A DNA stretch of 33,202 nt from Deltaproteobacteria bacterium (GTDB taxonomy: Bacteria > Desulfobacterota > Desulfobacteria > Desulfobacterales > Desulfosarcinaceae): NCBI GenBank assembly GCA_021819735.1, contig JAKAFO010000012.1:1-33202 (forward strand). The letters are read 5' to 3'. Positions 8,857-15,434 of the stretch are shown piece by piece. Numbering within the stretch: position 1 is the stretch's first letter; each line of letters opens with the position of its first letter. A program made the position numbers and the translations under genes. Below the pieces are notes generated by a model. The model was not told the DNA's origin. It did no database searches and saw nothing but the letters and a program-made list of their open reading frames with translations.

Positions 8857-9587
8857 AACCCGCCGTCGATGACCATGCGCTGGGCATTAATATACGTGGC
8901 CCGCGCCGAAGCCAGAAACGCCACCATCTCGGCCACCTCCCGGGGGTCTCCCGGACGCCCCATGGAGCAATAGGCATTGTACTCCTCCAGTTGCCGCGGA
9001 GAGACATTGCTGCCGATGCCCCCTTCGATAAGACCAGGGCAGATTTCGTTGACACGGATGCCATAGCGGCACAACTCCTTGGCCAGCGACAATGTAAAAC
9101 CGCTGACCGCGGCTTTGGCTGTCGCATAATGCACCGGCACCTCCAGCAACCGGTGGCCGCCGATGGAACCCATGTTAAGGATGACCCCCTGCTTGCGGCG
9201 CACCATGCCGCGCAATACGGCTTTGGAGAAGAGAAACATGCTTTTAATATTGACCTGCATGATATCGTCCCAATCTTCTTCATCCAGCAGAGCAAACGGC
9301 ATGACTTGGATGATACCCAGATTGTTCACCAGAACATCGATGCGGCCAAATTCCTCTTCCACCCGCGTGCAGAAGGCTTCTATGGCTTGTCCCGAACGGG
9401 CTTCCACCGGCGCAAAGAAGACGCGCCGGCCCAAACTTTCGATCTCCGCGGCCAACTCGTGGGCCCGGGCTTCTTGCTTGTGAAAAGTAAAAGCGATATC
9501 GCTTCCATCCCGGGCCAACGCCTGACAAATGGCTTTTCCCACGGCGCCGGTGCCACCGGTGACCAGGCTGATCCGCTCGGCTGCCAT
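8853..9587 (-). CDS. SDR-family 3-oxoacyl-[ACP] reductase, second copy
   Basis: FabG-like NADPH-dependent ketoreductase of 244 residues. The Rossmann motif is TGGTGAVG at 10-17, the structural motif is NNLG (usually NNAG) at 88-91, and the catalytic residues are Ser141, Tyr154 and Lys158 in the pattern S..Y-A-T-A-K. The C-terminus ends in VIDGGL as in FabG proteins. GGAGGAAG precedes the ATG. It follows the ACP gene by 18 nt and overlaps the first Tes-like radical SAM gene by 4 nt. Its presence beside another ketoreductase in the same operon suggests two reduction steps with different chain lengths or stereochemistry, or one hybrid complex. It differs from the other copy at the nucleotide-binding loop, so it is not a recent duplicate. 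Confidence 0.88.
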   Translation of the reverse strand: MAAERISLVTGGTGAVGKAICQALARDGSDIAFTFHKQEARAHELAAEIESLGRRVFFAPVEARSGQAIEAFCTRVEEEFGRIDVLVNNLGIIQVMPFALLDEEDWDDIMQVNIKSMFLFSKAVLRGMVRRKQGVILNMGSIGGHRLLEVPVHYATAKAAVSGFTLSLAKELCRYGIRVNEICPGLIEGGIGSNVSPRQLEEYNAYCSMGRPGDPREVAEMVAFLASARATYINAQRMVIDGGL

Positions 9588-9605
9588 ATTCTTCCTCCCT
9601 ATAGT

Positions 9606-9995
9606 TTACTGCCCATGGTTCAGTTTCTTTTCGATGACTTTGGCGATTTCGCCCACTGTCAGCAATGAAGCCAATTGGTTGCGGGTGCTGCCGTGAACCA
9701 GATGATCCGCGGCCGGCCCAAAACGCCGGCGCAGCAGCTCCAGCGCCTTGGGTGTCAGGACTTCATCGACATGGATCTCTTCGTCGGCAATACCCAGTTG
9801 GGCGCTTAGACTCATGTCCTTTTTGCTCAAACGCAGATTGAATTCCTGCTCCATCAGGTACATCAGCTCCACCAAATCGAGAGAATCCGCCCCCAGGTCA
9901 TCGATCAGGCGGCTGTGCGCCTTGATATCAGCCGGCGCGATGGCCAGCACTTCGCCCAAGCATTTCTTGATCCGCTCCACGGTACCGAGTTCCAT
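9606..9995 (-). CDS. Acyl carrier protein with long insertion, 129 residues
   Basis: Carrier protein for acyl intermediates. The first 45 residues are a typical ACP: helix one, the linker with IDDLGADSLDLVELMYLME, and Ser38 as the phosphopantetheine attachment site. Helix two continues into EQEFNL. Standard ACPs end near residue 80; this one has about 45 extra residues (roughly 60-110: HVDEVLTPKALELLRRRFGPAADHLVHGSTRNQLASLL) before the final TVGEIAKVIEKKL helix. ATG at 9995 has AAGGAG upstream. It sits between the two ketoreductase genes. A pathway-specific ACP, not the housekeeping AcpP, is the natural reading. The insertion could be a docking surface for the radical SAM or ketosynthase partners; that is a guess. 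Confidence 0.88.
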   Translation of the reverse strand: MELGTVERIKKCLGEVLAIAPADIKAHSRLIDDLGADSLDLVELMYLMEQEFNLRLSKKDMSLSAQLGIADEEIHVDEVLTPKALELLRRRFGPAADHLVHGSTRNQLASLLTVGEIAKVIEKKLNHGQ

Positions 9996-10013
9996 TGATT
10001 CTCTTGCTCCTTA

Positions 10014-10766
10014 TCAAAAACCTGAAAAAGCGCCATCCACCGCGATCACGGCGCCATGAATATAGGCCGCCTCATCCGAGGCCAGAAAGGCCGCCACGGC
10101 GGCCACCTCCTGCACTGTGCCCACCCGGTGCAGGCCGATGCGTTCGAGGACCGCCGCGCCGGCCAGATTCATGACCGGGCGGGTCATATCGGTGGCGATG
10201 ATGCCGGGCGCGATGGCGTTGACACGTATCTGCTTGCGCCCCAGCTCGGCGGCCATGGCCCGGGTGAACGATTCGACATACCCCTTGGTGCCGGCATAGA
10301 CGGCGTTGCCGCGGCCGGGCCGAGCCGCCAACACGGAGGAGAAATTGATAATAACGCCCGATCGTTGTTTGAGCATCGGTTTCAGCGCTGCACGACTCAT
10401 CCAGGTCACACCCAACACATTGGTGGCCACCTGACGCTGGATCTCTTCATCTTCCAAGATACCCAAAGGCGCTTCGATCACGGCGCCGGCACAGTTCACC
10501 AGCACATCCAGGCGACCGAACCGGTGGAGGGCCAGCCGGACCATTTGCTCGGCTGTAGCCGCTTCTCCCACATCGGCGCACAGATAGACCGTTTCTGCTT
10601 CGTGGGCCATGCATGCCTCCGCCACAGCTTTCAGCGGCTCCTCCTTGCGACTGTTGAGGACCAGATGCGTCCGTTCCCCTGCCAGCCGCTCCGCCACGGC
10701 ACGACCAATGCCTCTGGATGCGCCTGTAATGACAGCCACCTTATTGTGTAATCCAGACAGCTGCAT
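10014..10766 (-). CDS. SDR-family 3-oxoacyl-[ACP] reductase, first copy
   Basis: FabG-like ketoreductase of 250 residues. TGASRGIG lies at 14-21, NCAG (normally NNAG) at 91-94, and the catalytic set is Ser143/144, Tyr157 and Lys161 (YAGTK). It continues with RVNAIAPGIIATDMT and ends VDGAFSGF. The open frame extends much further upstream through the ketosynthase gene, but the ATG at 10766 is preceded by GGGAGGT at good spacing and begins right at the fold, so I place the start there. It is 22 nt downstream of the active ketosynthase gene. Expected to reduce the beta-keto group made by the ketosynthase/degenerate-ketosynthase pair on the operon's ACP. Confidence 0.9.
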   Translation of the reverse strand: MQLSGLHNKVAVITGASRGIGRAVAERLAGERTHLVLNSRKEEPLKAVAEACMAHEAETVYLCADVGEAATAEQMVRLALHRFGRLDVLVNCAGAVIEAPLGILEDEEIQRQVATNVLGVTWMSRAALKPMLKQRSGVIINFSSVLAARPGRGNAVYAGTKGYVESFTRAMAAELGRKQIRVNAIAPGIIATDMTRPVMNLAGAAVLERIGLHRVGTVQEVAAVAAFLASDEAAYIHGAVIAVDGAFSGF

Positions 10767-10788
10767 GGTTTGCGCACCTCCCATTTCC

Positions 10789-12075
10789 CTATCCTGGCTG
10801 CACGACGCCGGCCACGATGGCCGCATTCTGGCCGCCGAAGCCGAACGAATTGGACAAAAAGGTTTCGATGACAGCAAGCCGAGGCCGGTTGGGAACATAG
10901 TCCAGGTCACAGGCCGGATCGGGTTGTTCCAGGTTGATGGTGGCCGGAACGATCCCTTGGGTCAAGGCGAAAATGCCCGCCACGAACTCCACGGCACCGG
11001 CGGCGCCGATGAGATGACCGATCTGGCTCTTGAGAGAGCTGACCGGGATTTTGTCCGCCGCAGGGCCGCACAACCGTCGTATGGCCCGGGTCTCCACCGG
11101 ATCGTTTTTGGGTGTGCCGGTCCCATGGGCATTGATGTAACCGATCTGTGTCGGCGGCAGGCCGGCCAGTCCCAGTGCAGCTTTCATAGCACGCAGGGCA
11201 CCTTCGCCATCGGGATCGGGATCAGCCACGCCATGGGCATCCAGCGAGGCGCCATACCCCAGTACTTCCGCATAGAAGTGGGCTCCTCGCCGACGGGCGG
11301 CCCCATACTCCTCCAGGACCATGATGGCGCTGCCCTCGCCCAAAACAAATCCATCCCGCCGTGCGTCAAAGGGCCGCGAGGCCGCGTCTTTCAAATGATT
11401 GGCGCTCGACAGCGCACCAAGCATACAAAACCCGCCGACACCCAAGGGATTCACCATGCTGTCATAGCCGCCAGTCACGACCATGTCCGCCAACCCGCCG
11501 CGGATGGCCCAAAAAGCTTCACCGATGGCCTGGGTCCCGGCCGCGCAAGCCGAGACATTAACCACCAGGCGGCCCTTTACGCCCGCATGTCGGGCAATCG
11601 CCCGGGCAGCCAGGTGGGCGGGGATTTGCAGCCGGGAGTATACTGGCGACTGCTGGACCGTCTCCATGAGCGACCTGGCATCCACGCCCCGGTCGCCAAG
11701 GTGCTGGACCAAATCCACGAGCAGAAAGATTTCAAGACCGGAGGCGATAAAAGCGGAGATACGCGCGCCATCGTAAAAATCACTTGGCGCATGGCGGCCG
11801 AAAGCGTCAACCAGGGCCTGCTGGGCAGCGGCCAAGGCAAAACGAGATTTGGGGTCCCGCTCGATGGCGGCGTGTTGCGCTGCAGGCAACCAGCCGGGCA
11901 GCGCCACAGGTGCTTTGACTTCGCCGGCGATCTGGGTTGGAAAGCCCCGAGCGTCAAAGGATGCAATCGGTCCCACACCGCTTTGGGCCTGCCTTAGCCC
12001 TTCGTAAAAGGCTCCCAGACCGATCCCGATCGGCGTCACGACGCCAATGCCGGTCACCACCACGCGTCTTTTCAA
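10789..12075 (-). CDS. Beta-ketoacyl-ACP synthase (FabF/KS-alpha type), catalytically intact
   Basis: Condensing enzyme of 428 residues that extends an acyl chain using malonyl-ACP. The full triad is visible: Cys177 in NVSACAAGTQ, His317 in NAHGTGTPKND and His354 in KSQIGHLIGAAG with Lys349. The N-terminus MKRRVVVTGIGVVTPIG is typical of FabF. The start codon is a TTG that overlaps the stop of the upstream degenerate ketosynthase as TTGA; no better start exists because this is where the family begins. Overlap with a partner lacking the active cysteine is the usual arrangement of KS-alpha/chain-length-factor heterodimers in type II polyketide and aryl-polyene pathways. I therefore read it as a specialised enzyme and not the housekeeping FabF. 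Confidence 0.92.
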   Translation of the reverse strand: MKRRVVVTGIGVVTPIGIGLGAFYEGLRQAQSGVGPIASFDARGFPTQIAGEVKAPVALPGWLPAAQHAAIERDPKSRFALAAAQQALVDAFGRHAPSDFYDGARISAFIASGLEIFLLVDLVQHLGDRGVDARSLMETVQQSPVYSRLQIPAHLAARAIARHAGVKGRLVVNVSACAAGTQAIGEAFWAIRGGLADMVVTGGYDSMVNPLGVGGFCMLGALSSANHLKDAASRPFDARRDGFVLGEGSAIMVLEEYGAARRRGAHFYAEVLGYGASLDAHGVADPDPDGEGALRAMKAALGLAGLPPTQIGYINAHGTGTPKNDPVETRAIRRLCGPAADKIPVSSLKSQIGHLIGAAGAVEFVAGIFALTQGIVPATINLEQPDPACDLDYVPNRPRLAVIETFLSNSFGFGGQNAAIVAGVVQPG

Positions 12076-13229
12076 GAGTGTGCCCCGATGCGTTTAAGGT
12101 GCACCGCCACGGGGATCTCTTCCGGGGCCCAAGCAAAGACGAGCATATCCCGGGCAGCTCCCAAGCCGCTCCAATTTTGGGCGGTTCCGCCAAGAAGGCA
12201 ATTGGCCGCCAATGCACAAGTCAGCGGTACGGCTGCGGCGGCCGCATATCCCAATTGTCTATCCAGGCTCAATAGCCGCAGCTTTTGCTCTGGCCAGGCT
12301 TGATCGCACGCGCATCGCATTCGCCTATCGTCGGCATCGTCCAGGCTGCCGGTCAGCAGAAGGCCATCCGGCGCATGGCTGGGAATCATGGTGCGCAACA
12401 GCTCCGCAAGTTCTTCCGATTGCTGGCCGTCTTTCCCCATGATCGTCACCCCCCCTATCTCGGCCATGGGACGGGCACTGCGCTCGGCAGCGGCCTGCTC
12501 CGATTCGAGCACCAGAAATGCCGCCGCATCCGCAAGCGCCCACCCGCTTCTTCCTTCCTGGGATACCCGCGCCACTCGACCAAGCCGCGCCAGGGTGGCG
12601 ATGGGAATCAGGCTGAGTCCTTGCACCCCTCCGCCGACCAGGGCTCTTTCGAAACGCCCGGATTGAATACCCTGGACGGCTGTTTCAAGCGCCAGACCGC
12701 CTTGGTCGGCGCCGGGATAGAGGATGAAATTCTCTCCTCCGATTCCATAAACAATGGAAACCAGGCCCAGCGGCATATTGAGCAGCATCTTAAACGGCAT
12801 GAGGGGATTACACAGCGGCAAGCCTTTTTCACCCATCTGCTTCAAATCCAGCGCCCGATCCGCTGTAATGCTGGCGCGCATGGCGTCCGTGACTCGGGAG
12901 AGGTCGAAGGCAATCAGGCCTGTGGAGATAAAAAGCGCCATCTCCCGACAGCAGACGTCATGGCGAAGGCCGGCATGCTCCAAAGCCATCCCCGCGGCCG
13001 CGACAGTCAGGGCAGTGGTTTGGTTCATGTATTTTGCCATTTTTCGATCAGGAAGATAAGCGCTCAAATCAAACGCCCTGGCGGGCGCCCCGAGGATCTC
13101 CGGAAAATCGGCGCCATCCGGACGGTAAACAGTTACCGCGCTCCGGCCATCGTCTAATGCCTGCCAGGTCTGTGCCAAATCGCCCAGTCCGCTCTGTAGT
13201 CCGATACCCGTAATAAAAACGCGCGGCAT
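12072..13229 (-). CDS. Degenerate ketosynthase, chain-length-factor-like
   Basis: A 385-residue thiolase-fold protein beginning PRVFITGIG, like a ketosynthase. Where a ketosynthase has the active cysteine (A-C-x-x-G), this protein reads YPGADQGG (residues 171-178), which places Ala174 or its neighbour at the cysteine position. Neither the HGTGT nor the K..GH histidine motif is recognisable in the C-terminal half. It is therefore probably inactive and acts as partner of the intact ketosynthase encoded immediately downstream with a 4-nt overlap, as chain length factors do. The ATG at 13229 overlaps the FabZ-like stop as TGATG; a TTG directly before it is an alternative start. It is shorter and more divergent than classical chain length factors. 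Confidence 0.8.
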   Translation of the reverse strand: MPRVFITGIGLQSGLGDLAQTWQALDDGRSAVTVYRPDGADFPEILGAPARAFDLSAYLPDRKMAKYMNQTTALTVAAAGMALEHAGLRHDVCCREMALFISTGLIAFDLSRVTDAMRASITADRALDLKQMGEKGLPLCNPLMPFKMLLNMPLGLVSIVYGIGGENFILYPGADQGGLALETAVQGIQSGRFERALVGGGVQGLSLIPIATLARLGRVARVSQEGRSGWALADAAAFLVLESEQAAAERSARPMAEIGGVTIMGKDGQQSEELAELLRTMIPSHAPDGLLLTGSLDDADDRRMRCACDQAWPEQKLRLLSLDRQLGYAAAAAVPLTCALAANCLLGGTAQNWSGLGAARDMLVFAWAPEEIPVAVHLKRIGAHS

Positions 13230-13690
13230 CAAACAAACCTCGTCTTACGGGTCAAATTGGCCAGCACCTCGAAACGGGCGGACTCCAGGCGATCATCGTC
13301 GATTTGAAGAAAAATATAAAGAAATTCGGCTTCGCATACCCGCTGCGAGTCCCGGGTCGTAATCACGGTGAGTTTGGCTGACTCTTCGTGACGCGAAAGT
13401 ATTTCGGCCTTCATCTGCAAGCAATCTCCGGGCCTCACAAAATCACGAAATTTGGCCTTGACCGTGGATACCACGCAGCGTGGGCAACGGATCATTTCAT
13501 CACGCAGTGAAAGCTCGAGCAAGGCGCCCCCCAGTTGGGCCATGGACTCGGTGAGCAAAGCGCCCGGGTAAACCGGTTGCCCCGGAAAATGGTGTTCGAA
13601 GCAATCCTCACTGAGCGTGATGCATTTGACGCCAGTGGCATAGGCAAACTTTTTTACTTCATCGATGCGATCAACCAACAGATAACGCAA
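13229..13690 (-). CDS. FabZ/FabA-like hotdog-fold 3-hydroxyacyl-ACP dehydratase
   Basis: A 153-residue single hotdog domain. The helix motif FEHHFPGQPVYPGALLTESMAQLGG places the probable catalytic His34 and Glu48 as in FabZ (HFPG...E/D-xMAQ). KAKFRDFVRPGD matches the FabZ strand that lines the tunnel. Tyrosine replaces the usual Met/Val after PV, and the C-terminus has extra residues ending TRKTRFV. It is predicted to dehydrate the beta-hydroxy intermediate to a trans-2-enoyl chain. It is the second gene of the operon, 17 nt after the nitroreductase gene, and its stop overlaps the next start. Together with ketosynthase, ketoreductase and ACP it would complete all steps except enoyl reduction. 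Confidence 0.87.
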   Translation of the reverse strand: MRYLLVDRIDEVKKFAYATGVKCITLSEDCFEHHFPGQPVYPGALLTESMAQLGGALLELSLRDEMIRCPRCVVSTVKAKFRDFVRPGDCLQMKAEILSRHEESAKLTVITTRDSQRVCEAEFLYIFLQIDDDRLESARFEVLANLTRKTRFV

Positions 13691-13707
13691 GAGACGACTC
13701 CCTTTCT

Positions 13708-14337
13708 CTATTCCAGATGCCTGAGAATTTGTGCGATACTTCGCCGCTTGGGCGCAGGCGGGCTTTCATCCGGATAGCCCACGGGTATCAATGCTGAAAT
13801 GGCCCAACCCGCCGGCACATCGAGCAAGCGCTCCATGGCCGCGCGTGCTATCAAAGGGCCAGTCATCCAGCAGGCCCCCAACCCCAGGGTCTGCGCAGCC
13901 AGCAGCAGATTCATGATGGCCGCTGAAACAGAACAATAGACATTCGCGATAGCGTCCTTCTCGCTCACAACCTCTTGGTCGCAAAAAATGTTGAGCAGGT
14001 TGGTGCCATGCCGATGGATGGGCACGATGAGCAACGGTGCTCTGGAGAAAAAAAGGAAGTTTTCCGAATAGCGCATTGCTTGATCGCGATAGTCATCTCG
14101 CACCAGAGCTTGAATTCGCCATATTTCTTGCCTCACGGCGTCGGCCAGGGCAGATAGAACTTCACTACGAGTAACGGCAACAAACCGAAACCCCTGTTGA
14201 TTACCTGCGCTGGGCGCCCAGCGAGCCGCCTCCATCAACATATCGACACATTCATGCGGCACCGGTTGCGGTCGAAAACAACGGATACTTCTCCGCTGCT
14301 GCACAATCCTCAAAAATGAGCGATATTCAGCGGTCAT
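13708..14337 (-). CDS. Nitroreductase-family flavoprotein (first gene of the radical SAM/FAS operon)
   Basis: A 209-residue FMN-dependent oxidoreductase of the nitroreductase superfamily. RRSIRCF at 15-21 is the phosphate-binding N-terminal motif, APSAGNQQ follows at about 41-48, and GLGACWMTGP with the end motif VGYPDE is typical. ATG at 14337 has an AAGG stretch just upstream. It is the first gene after the 98-nt gap that holds an inverted repeat, so it heads the operon. Members of this superfamily reduce many substrates, including enones and unsaturated rings. In this operon no FabI, FabK, FabL or FabV is visible, so it could supply an enoyl-reduction or desaturation step. That specific role is inference. 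Confidence 0.85.
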   Translation of the reverse strand: MTAEYRSFLRIVQQRRSIRCFRPQPVPHECVDMLMEAARWAPSAGNQQGFRFVAVTRSEVLSALADAVRQEIWRIQALVRDDYRDQAMRYSENFLFFSRAPLLIVPIHRHGTNLLNIFCDQEVVSEKDAIANVYCSVSAAIMNLLLAAQTLGLGACWMTGPLIARAAMERLLDVPAGWAISALIPVGYPDESPPAPKRRSIAQILRHLE

Positions 14338-14365
14338 GCCTTTTTTGCCTTGAACGCCATTTATA

Positions 14366-14397
14366 AGAACAGAATGGATAATGAATAGTGCTGTTCT
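14366..14397. promoter_or_regulatory. Inverted repeat upstream of the 13-gene operon, candidate operator
   Basis: AGAACAG at 14366-14372 and CTGTTCT at 14391-14397 form a perfect 7-bp inverted repeat with an AT-rich 18-bp middle, located in the gap between the MBL-fold gene end and the nitroreductase start. The arms are about two and a half helical turns apart, a layout compatible with a dimeric regulator. An AT-rich TTATAA lies next to the left arm and could be a -10 element for the minus strand. I could not pair it with a convincing -35. There is no T-run, so a terminator is unlikely. Confidence 0.4.
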
Positions 14398-14435
14398 GAA
14401 CCAAATGAGGCCACTTTAATGGAAAGCTGGTTGTT

Positions 14436-15383
14436 TCACAAGCGATTGGATCGAGAAGCGATATTACCTGAATCGGCAAGATACCCCCAGTAGCCGCGTA
14501 CGCTGTTGTTCAAAAAGAAGCGCTCGCGTCCCTGGGCCGCTGTGGATAATTGCGCAAAGCCGGATAGCAGCGGATCGTTGGCCAGCAGGTGCTCCAGGCA
14601 GTCGGCCATGCCGTTTTTGGTATTCCGCGGATCGGCCTCGAACCAGGGCTGGATCATCCGTCGCCAATCGAGCAACTGGGCGCGGTGGGTTTGCAGCCGG
14701 GCGCACGCGTCGGCTTGTAGGCCAATGTGGCCGTAAGCCAGGCGTCCGGGACGGTGGGCAAGCAGATGGTCGATGCTCGCCAGATAAGTCTCCAGGTGCA
14801 ATTTCGGCGGTGTGGCCGGACGCATGTAAAAGCGGTCGTCGCCCAGCGAGATGCAGACCCCGCCGGCTTCGCCGGCAAACAACAGGTCGCCGATCAGATA
14901 GCTGTATTGATGGGGCGCATGACCGGGCGTTGGAATGGCGCTGATGCCCGGCGCCGTCAAGCGGTCCGCGGCCACCACCTGGGCTGCGGGCACCGGTGTC
15001 ATCGGCCCATAGCGCCGGGCCACATCCCCCAGGGTCTTGACGCTCCCTTCCCACAGCCGCTGGGGATCGATGACGTGCTCCATGGCCTTGGGATGACACA
15101 CCACGGGGGTCTGGGAAAAGGCGGCGGCAACCTCACCAATAGCGCCGGCATGATCCAAGTGGATGTGGGTCAGCAAGATCAGATCGGGTTGCCGAATGCC
15201 CATGCCGGCCAGGACTTCTATCAGATGGGCCGCGCCCGAAGAGGGACCCACATCCACCAGCACCACCGGGCCGCCGGTATAGAGCCAAGCCGTAACGAAG
15301 CCGTCGAAACCCTCGATGGGCACCGGCAGGGGGATCAGATAGAGATCATCATCTATTTTTTGGGTATCGGGTCCGGAGGACAT
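14436..15383 (-). CDS. MBL-fold metallo-hydrolase
   Basis: A 315-residue metallo-beta-lactamase-fold protein. The metal-binding motif is THIHLDHAG (H73, H75, D77, H78), followed by TPGHAPHQYSYLI, FAGEAGG with the bridging acid region, and YGHIG near residue 220. Such proteins hydrolyse diverse esters, thioesters or nucleotides; the substrate is not evident. The C-terminal approx. 80 residues (from the basic ..RRMIQPW region to the end) form a helical extension. The last 40 residues are echoed by the decayed copy at 1450-1574 on the far side of the operon. It runs in the same direction as that operon but is separated from it by 98 nt that contain an inverted repeat, so it may or may not be cotranscribed. 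Confidence 0.88.
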   Translation of the reverse strand: MSSGPDTQKIDDDLYLIPLPVPIEGFDGFVTAWLYTGGPVVLVDVGPSSGAAHLIEVLAGMGIRQPDLILLTHIHLDHAGAIGEVAAAFSQTPVVCHPKAMEHVIDPQRLWEGSVKTLGDVARRYGPMTPVPAAQVVAADRLTAPGISAIPTPGHAPHQYSYLIGDLLFAGEAGGVCISLGDDRFYMRPATPPKLHLETYLASIDHLLAHRPGRLAYGHIGLQADACARLQTHRAQLLDWRRMIQPWFEADPRNTKNGMADCLEHLLANDPLLSGFAQLSTAAQGRERFFLNNSVRGYWGYLADSGNIASRSNRL

Positions 15384-15410
15384 TCCGCTCTTCCCAAAGG
15401 CGCTTGAATC

Positions 15411-15432
15411 GCCCGCTTTATCGACCGCGGGC
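15411..15432 (-). terminator. GC-rich hairpin downstream of the zinc-ribbon/pseudo-receiver gene
   Basis: GCCCGC (15411-15416) and GCGGGC (15427-15432) pair into a 6-bp GC stem with a 10-base loop, three bases after the end of the gene at 15435 in the minus direction. No U-run follows in either direction, so it is not a canonical intrinsic terminator. It could be a weak terminator, a processing site, or incidental. Confidence 0.3.
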
Positions 15433-15434
15433 CA

